A stretch of 64,000 bases of DNA from Morchella semilibera (Eukaryota; Ascomycota; Pezizomycetes; Pezizales; Morchellaceae): NCBI GenBank assembly GCA_009192285.1, contig WBVU01000004.1:2874001-2938000 (forward strand), in the 5' to 3' direction. Both the position numbers and the translations under genes were made by a program. Positions 57,890-64,000 of the stretch are shown in pieces (position 1 is the first letter of the stretch; each line of letters starts with the position of its first letter). The notes beneath the pieces are model-generated. The model did not search any database, was not told where the DNA came from, and was given only the letters and a program-made list of their open reading frames with translations.

Positions 57890-58877
57890 ATGGCTACCAC
57901 TCTTCCTCCGATCAATTTTGGCTTTGAAGAGCTAAGAGACCGCATGTTACGTTTTACAGCGAACTTCGACGAATATATTGAAAGAAACCGAAGGCGTATC
58001 TTAGAAGAAAGGAACGAGTTTGCGAAGAACGTTGTCGAAGATAAAGGTATTGACCCCCGGCCATATGTTTCTACCTCGTATTAGATTTAGTAAAGCTAAT
58101 TAAATTGTACTGACAAAGATACTCAGCGGATGTTGAAGAAAGAGATTGAGCACTACAAAAAAAGAGAGAAAGATGTCGCTGAAAGTAGGCTGTACTATCC
58201 TTTGTTGTTATCATAATGAGAATATCAGTGCTAAATTTCTATTATCCAGTCGTTGCGAAAGAAGAACAAGAGGCTGCTGAAGCAGAACAAGCCATCTCGG
58301 AAATGGCCCGCAAGAAGCAATATAAAGAGGAGCAACGCGCGCATCTTCTAGCGCAGATTGAAAAAACTCAGGAAGCTATACGTAAGAGGAGAGAGAGTAC
58401 GAAGCCACCCACAGTTACCCGCTACCTTTTCCAGGTTTGCTAACCTCAGACTTTAGTCAGAGCGGCTGAACGCAAAGCCCTGAGCTCTCAGGCTTCACGT
58501 AATGCCCCAGAACTCTTATTCTGGGAAAATTATCTAGGAATGCGTATAGAAGGAGCAGGCGTTGCCGACCACCTCAAATTTGTATACACGCATGTCGTTG
58601 ATTCCGATTGGACAAAAGAGTTCTCTTTTATTGTCAACATGGTTACTAGAGACTATGAAGGCATGTAACATTAAGCACTCCTGTTCAATTGACTACCTAC
58701 TTGGTACATTTTCTAACCTTAGATCTTACAGTCATACTATGTCGACCAAAATTAGACAAGTCAAAAGTAGACGATGTAGTAGACAAGTTAAACGAAAGTC
58801 GAGACTTTTCGCTGTTTCTTAAAGGGATGAGGCAGCTCTTCAAAGAATATGCTGACGAGTCGTATACATCTGGATGA
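57890..58877 (+). CDS. SPC25: Kinetochore protein Spc25 (Ndc80 complex)
   Basis: Five exons: 57,890-58,046, 58,119-58,184, 58,250-58,396, 58,457-58,660 and 58,732-58,877, all junctions in phase, product 239 aa, the usual length. The N-terminus LPPINFGFEELRDRMLRFTANFDEYIERNRRRILEE is characteristic; a coiled coil follows to about residue 125; the globular C-terminus shows NAPELLFWENYLGMRIEGAG, LKFVYTHVVDSDW, RDYEVILCRPKL and FSLFLKGMRQLF. With Spc24 it forms the centromere-facing end of the Ndc80 complex. Intron 4 appears to use a GC donor (GCATGT...TTACAG); the alternative GT two bases on breaks the frame. It looks intact. Confidence 0.93.
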
Positions 58878-60734
58878 GCCGGATAAGCTAAGTGAACTAG
58901 GTGAGCTGGGTGGCTCGGCAATCTGGAGTTTGGGTCGTATTTGAACTGATTTCTTTCGTCTTCTTCCCCCCCCCCCCCCTCTTTTTTCATTTTTTTTTCA
59001 TTTTTTTTTCATTCTATTTGGTTTCCCTTCTCTATGAGTATAAGGTTTCCCACTAACAAGGAAATAGGGATAACAAAGCGTGCTCTGGTCCATGCACATG
59101 AATATGGGACCTCTGGGGAACTACTACCAGCTCCGGGACATGGGATACCTGTAGTTTCAGTCTAGAGTAAATTTTGAAAACTAGTTAGGGCCCGCTTGGA
59201 AGCCACTCAAATCCGGTTCGAATCATGATTTCAGCTCAAACTTTGATTTGAGAAAGTATTGACTACTTGGTTCAACTCCCAGAGTGGCCCAGGATCATAA
59301 TTCCTACAAATCCCAATCTCTTTCTCAAGTCAGTCTTGGATCTTGGTGCCATACAATCCATCAACGCGTCCACCTGATACCATATTCTTTTAACCCACAA
59401 CGCGCCCTTGTAACGAAATGAAACTGAATGGTCTTACAAGAACTTCAAGACAACGCTGCCGTAAAGAATTGCTTGATGCTTCTGCTTGCCTGAACTTACG
59501 GAGATTTCCTTGTTGCACCTTTGCTTCCTGACAAGCCGTACCATACTTCTGTATGGGGTGAAATCAGGGAACAATAACTTCAGACAATCCCAGATTAGTG
59601 CCTCAAGAGACTCGGATCAAGAGGCCATTAACTGACGTCTTATACCGTGCTTGAGAAGTAGTATCTCAAGCCTAGCACATTAAAACAGTAACCTGTCTTT
59701 CGCAACCAACACGCTGGTATTTATCCCATGGTGGAATAAAATGGTCAGATTCGCGACCTGTCTGTGCTATCAGCCAAACTGTTTCAGAAGTTGTCTCAGC
59801 GCAACCTCAGCTGGACTCCCCATAGGCCCCCCTTGAGTTTTTTGGACGAACGAGATACTTGAACTGTCTTTAGCAGCTCAGTGGTCACAACATGCCTTTA
59901 GGAGGAGGTGGAGGCCTGTTACTACTAACAGATTGAGGATTTTTCACGCAACTATGATCGCCAAGGGGGTGTATCGATGCAAAACACCTATGAACCAATG
60001 GAGGAAGTGTTCTGGTGTCAGAACTCATGTTCCAGGTTGGAAGGGGACAATAGATCCTTTCAGATCAAGCGATGTAACTCCAGCACTCTAGGTTTGACTT
60101 TTCCATTTCCAATAGAAGTACCCTCGTTCCCCACCCAGCGAGTTCACTACCAACCGAGTCTGAGCATGCGATTCTAGTTCCTGCAAGTCAGCACACGTGA
60201 GGTCTTGGTTTCAACCTCTTAGGTGTCAATATTTGTTGAAAGGCTCTAGCGAGCACTGTGAAGAGCTAAGATGTCTGAATCAAACCATCCCGATACAATC
60301 AATTTCAACATGGACGACAGACTCAAACTTGCAATAGATCACTTTTTACAATATCGGTATTTTGCAGCGCTGCACGCACTCTAGTCTCCACGGCAACAGG
60401 TGGTTTTAGTCAGTCTTGGAACCTTTTGAAGTTCAGACTTGGAGTTCACTCTAAAATCATCCCTCTTCCTCCTTTCAATCCCTTTCTCAACACCGCCAAG
60501 GGGATCACACCACTCCAAAGACTTTTCTTAGGCTTCATTGTCTTTAGGATAGTCAATCTCTTCACTGCGCAACGGATCAAATTCTCCTCTCCACGTATGG
60601 GAGTCACAGTTTCCTGCCTATCTCATAACTCCTGGGCACTCCCCACTCTCTCCTCAGGCTCCTCCAAAAGTCTACCCACTCACTCTTTTTGGACCCTATT
60701 TTCAGACTGCAACCAGATCTCTTCTCCTTGGGCA
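58878..60734. other. Long intergenic stretch, no gene seen
   Basis: C14 and T-rich runs at 58,966-59,010 follow SPC25. Around 59,188 GGGCCCGCTTGGAAGCC resembles a MITE terminus but no partner end was found. The remaining 1.5 kb has mixed composition and no convincing frame (the longest is about 125 codons without motifs). Confidence 0.5.
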
Positions 60735-60875
60735 ATAAGTCCTTATAGGGTTTCTGTAACCGAGTGTGTGAGTCATATTGGACTGGCGGAGGAGAAGTGT
60801 TAAATAACGGAGATAGATGTTTTCCTTAGTTCTTTCTTTCTTTTCTCTTTGTCTTATCTTCCTGTTATTTCAGTA

Positions 60876-62196
60876 CAGCCGCGCTCAACAAGTTCCCGCC
60901 GTTTCGCCCGGGTCAACCACGCGCGACACCCCCGAATATCAACGAATAAATCAATTAACAAGCAATTTGATAGAGAATACATAGTAGTGTTCAAAAAAAT
61001 ATAAGGAAATTAAATATGTGACTACCATTTTGTGTGTCCTCCATTTGCTGCCAAACATGCTTCAATTCTTTTTGGTAAGGAATCCACCAACTTATCTAGC
61101 TTTGCCTGAGGAATTGCCTCCCACTCCTCCTGAGCTGCAATAAAAAGTTCATCTTCACTATGGGGCCTTCTCTGGGTATAACTCCATCTCTTTCTTAGGG
61201 CTGCCTTGAGCATTTTCCATGCATTTTCAATAGCATTGAAATCTGGGGAATTTGAGGGCCAATCATCCTTAACAATTCCATATGCCTCCCTATACTCCTT
61301 TGCCATTTTTGACTGATGAACCTTGAGATTATCTTCAATAAGATAAGACCCTTCGGGATTCTGCAAAGACATCCAATATGGGGCCAAATTGTTGTCAATA
61401 ATCTCCTCACAGTACTGTTTTGTATCCATCCCCAGTTTGTCCTTTTTTGAAGTCCTTTCTGCAGGTGTCCTTTTCCGAATTCTTACTAGGTTGCATCTGC
61501 TGCCGTACTGGAATGCACACCAAACTTGAATTGAGGTTCTGCCGCTTTTGAAGGTGGGTTTAAGGTGTTTTTCATTGAGTTGTTCCCCTGGCCTATATCT
61601 GACTTTTTGACCAACTGGGTTTGGATCATACTCAATCTTGCACTCATCTGTCCAGACTCTTTTCCTCCATTCCTCCTTTCTCCACCGACGTCTCCTATTA
61701 CACCACTCCTTTCTCAGTTGGGGGTGATCTTTTTTGAGCCAGGGTTTGGGTCTTTTGACATGGAGGGTTAATTTCTCTTGCTTGAGAAACTTGCTGATGG
61801 TATTGCAACAGGCATTGATATTTCCGAGTTTTTTAATTTTGATGAGGGAGGAGCTTGGGTCATCCTTAACAACTTTCAATATCCTTTTTTTCTCCCAAAT
61901 TGTTAAGGAGGGTGGTCTTCCAGATCTAGGGAGTTCATAGGTATGACCTCTCTGAGCCTCATTGGTGATGGTTTCAAGAACAGTCCTAGCTGGATACTCT
62001 GTATCTCTTGATATTTGGGCAGCAGTAAGTCCTGTCTTATGGAGGGTAATGACAGCTTGTCTCTTGTCATATCTTGAAAGCTCCCTTTTGGGGGGGGTGG
62101 TTGTGGCTTCATGGTGTTGCGCAATGGTTGCGGGGGGGTGGGTGTTGCGGGCGTTGACACGGACAAAAAACGGCGGAAATTAGTTGAGCGCGACTG
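60876..62196 (-). mobile_element. Tc1/mariner element, 1321 bp, TA target duplication
   Basis: Termini CAGCCGCGCTCAAC and GTTGAGCGCGACTG are near-perfect inverted repeats that extend inward to the CCGCCGTTT word (about 30 bp). TA is duplicated at 60,874-60,875 and 62,197-62,198. It sits in LTR-A, whose uninterrupted sequence is known from other copies. Confidence 0.95.
61022..62112 (-). pseudogene. Tc1-type transposase (DD34E), one frameshift
   Basis: From ATG at 62,112 (MKPQPPPPK) the frame is lost within a run of eight C; the other frame then reads LSRYDKRQAVITLHKTGLT, AAQISRDTEYPARTV (first HTH), RSGRPPSLT (GRPR-like motif) and joins the long open part. The catalytic triad is VWTDECKIEY (D), LIEDNLKVHQS (D) and SPDFNAIENAWK (E), with 34 residues between the last two. 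About 363 codons in all, normal for Tc1. A single homopolymer length difference is the only break seen, so the element is young or the run is unstable. Confidence 0.85.
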
Positions 62197-62475
62197 TACA
62201 TAGGAATCTACTCCTATTCTCAAGCCATAGCTCCCCGTACCTCAAGATTCTTTCCTCTAAAAGAGGAAAGCTATAGTACCTCTCATCGTTCTCGTTGAGG
62301 TGCATCCGGTCCTCACCTTCTCTGCCCTGCGCTCTTGTGCCTTAGCTCTTACCTTTGCCTTCGTCGGTGCCTGTGCTTGGGCCTGCCCGGCACTGTTCCT
62401 GTCTTCGTCAGTCTCCTCGAATCCTTCTGCGTCATCATTGTCATCTTCTACTTTGCGTCGGGTTACTCCGTCACA

Positions 62476-62647
62476 GATATTCTGGTATGATGGAAAACAA
62501 TAAATTATGAGTTAAAAAAAAGTTTACTCTAGAATATGTATTCCTGTAGCACAGGATTTAGACTCGCACTTAAGGTATTAATAAATACTATGATTGACTT
62601 GTTGCTTGAATCCTGTTGTCCGAAAATACTCCGGAGTTCTGTATTCT
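62476..62647. other. Short spacer between LTRs
   Basis: 172 bp of unassigned sequence, no gene. Confidence 0.5.
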
Positions 62648-63276
62648 TGTAACGGAGTGATTCGACGCAAAGAAGAAGATGACTATGATGACGCAGAAGG
62701 ACTGGAGGAGCACAGTCTACTCGACGAGGGTACCGACAAAGACAGAGGCAATACCGGCCAGTCACAAGCACAGGTACCGGCAAAGGTAAAGGCAAGGGCA
62801 AGGGCACAAGAGCACAGAGCAGAAAAGGTGAGGGCCGGATGGACCTCAACGAGAACGATGAGAGGTACTATGGTTTTCCTCATTAGAGGACAGGATTTTG
62901 GGTACGAGAGGCTATGACTTGAGAATAGGAGTAAATTCCTATGTACTGAGATAACAGGAAGATGAAACAGAGAGAAAAGAAAGAAAGAACTAAAGAAAAC
63001 ATCTATCCCCGTTATTTAACACTTTCCCTCCTCCAGACCGCTATGACTCATACATCAGTTCATAGAAACCCACAGAAACCCGTCGCATCCACACCTCATA
63101 TTTCTCCCCACCATCTTCGCTATTTACCTTACAAATCCATCACGCCATCGAACCTCCTAGAACCCAATGACGACAACCTCCTTTAGCATACCCCCTCCTC
63201 ACTTAACCATTCCTAAACAATGACAACAGCGCTTTGACTACCGAACCCTCGGGACCGATGCCAAGACGCCGGGACA
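62648..63276 (-). mobile_element. Solo LTR-A (antisense), exact TSD ATTCT
   Basis: 629 bp from TGTAACGGAG to GCCGGGACA; ATTCT at 62,643-62,647 and 63,277-63,281. Confidence 0.95.
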
Positions 63277-63666
63277 ATTCTTTGCCTTAGTGATTTATTA
63301 TAACTGTAAAATATAAGCAAACAAGATGGGTAAAAAGTCCTTTGTCTATTTTCATTATAGAGCTGGGCGGGACGAGAATGGAATAAGCCTAAGTACACAA
63401 CCGAAGTAGAGTGGAATAATGCAAGGCAAAGGACATGGTAAATGAAAACACGAGGACTATAGACGAGGCAGGGGCTAGGAATATTCTCCTGTCTCCCGAG
63501 GGACAGTAGAAACATCTTGGCAATAACTAAGAGTGCTAAAGTATATATTGACTAAGAGTACAAGAAGGTTGCGTGAAGAAGAAAAGAGAGAAAAAGAAGT
63601 CCTACAAGCGAGAAAGAGAGCTCATTATATATAGTCTCAATACTCCTCCACTGACTCATCTCACAG
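63277..63666 (-). mobile_element. LTR-C-like fragment (antisense)
   Basis: From about 63,360 the sequence matches the middle and inner part of antisense LTR-C (GGTTGCGTGAAGAAGAAA, CATTATATATAG, CACTGACTCATC; compare 23,400-23,500). It is cut off by the LTR-A at 63,667. The first 80 bp are unassigned. Confidence 0.6.
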
Positions 63667-64000
63667 TATGACGGAGGAACCTGACGTAAAGTAGAAGATG
63701 ACAATGATGCAGAAGGACTCGAGGAGCACATCCAGCACAACGAGAAAATCAACGAAAACAGAAACAACACTGAGCAGGCACGAGTACAGTCACCGGTGAA
63801 GGCAAAGACAAAGGCAGAGGCAAAAAGGCGCAGAGCAGGGAAGGTGAGGACCGGATGGACCTCAACGAGAACGATGACAGGTACTATAGATTTCCTCTAA
63901 ATAGGATAGAATCTTGAATGCGAGGGCTTATAGCTTGAAGATAGGAGTATATTCCTATGTACCGAGATAATAGGAAGGAGAAACAGAGAGAAAAGAAAGA
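63667..64000 (-). mobile_element. LTR-A (antisense), runs off the window
   Basis: Begins TATGACGGAGGAACC at 63,667 and follows the LTR-A sequence to the window end, so its far end and target duplication cannot be judged. Confidence 0.85.

Larger units (their letters stand above)
60735..62475 (+). mobile_element. 5'-truncated LTR-A (sense) carrying a Tc1/mariner
   Basis: LTR-A sequence resumes from about 60,735, is interrupted at 60,876-62,196 and ends CCGTCACA at 62,475. The first 320 bp or so of the LTR are missing. Confidence 0.8.

Noticed and set aside
59205-59235. Possible tRNA B box (GGTTCGAATC)
   Set aside because: No A box at the right distance and no cloverleaf arms.
60426-60803. 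125-codon plus-strand frame
   Set aside because: No motif, biased composition, and it runs into the LTR-A fragment.

Overview
The window looks like a piece of a repeat-rich filamentous ascomycete (Pezizomycotina) genome. The three clear host genes have short introns (56-108 nt) with CTAAC-like branch sites and encode typical fungal proteins. Everything else is dominated by Ty3/gypsy LTR elements, a Tad-like LINE and several DNA transposons. A truffle-like (Pezizales) genome would fit this repeat load, but that is a guess; no marker in the window fixes the species.

Layout. 1-2.7 kb: a possible two-exon gene and a 3'-truncated PIF/Harbinger transposase. 3.2-8.5 kb: nested solo LTRs. 9.3-16.4 kb: LINE copy 1 (minus strand, dead) carrying two solo LTRs. 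16.5-22.9 kb: a divergently organised, decayed two-gene element that I cannot place with certainty; its core looks related to TNP2/Plavaka-type transposases. 23.1-28 kb: solo LTRs, a Tc1-like N-terminal fragment and a truncated gypsy element. 28.2-34.1 kb: a Plavaka-type DNA transposon with a divergent partner gene, split by an LTR. 34.2-40.4 kb: LINE copy 2 (plus strand) with an uninterrupted 1323-codon ORF2. 40.4-45.9 kb: a minus-strand gypsy element. 45.9-53.3 kb: a four-layer nest with a structurally complete 6.85-kb chromodomain gypsy element. 53.6-58.9 kb: a host gene island, DOT5 (nuclear peroxiredoxin, +), SWC4 (SWR1/NuA4 subunit, -) and SPC25 (kinetochore, +). 60.7-64 kb: LTR pieces and a Tc1/mariner element.

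Four LTR families recur, named here A (about 630 bp, TGTCCC...GTCACA), B (about 480 bp), C (505 bp, TATCACGG...CCGTGATA) and E (about 950-1020 bp, TGTTACGGG...CCCTAATA). A is the LTR of the gypsy elements at 24.3 and 44.7 kb; C is the LTR of the complete element at 46.3 kb. No internal regions were seen for B and E. Many copies have exact 5-bp target-site duplications (TSDs), so the order of insertion can be read from the sequence.

The most notable signals are three unrelated insertions in the same 5-bp spot of LTR-A, a reiterated GCTCTNRGGGC-type word that runs through the Plavaka element including its intron, filled and empty sites for a small TA-targeting MITE, and the unassigned element at 17-23 kb. 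No rRNA, tRNA or CRISPR array was recognised.
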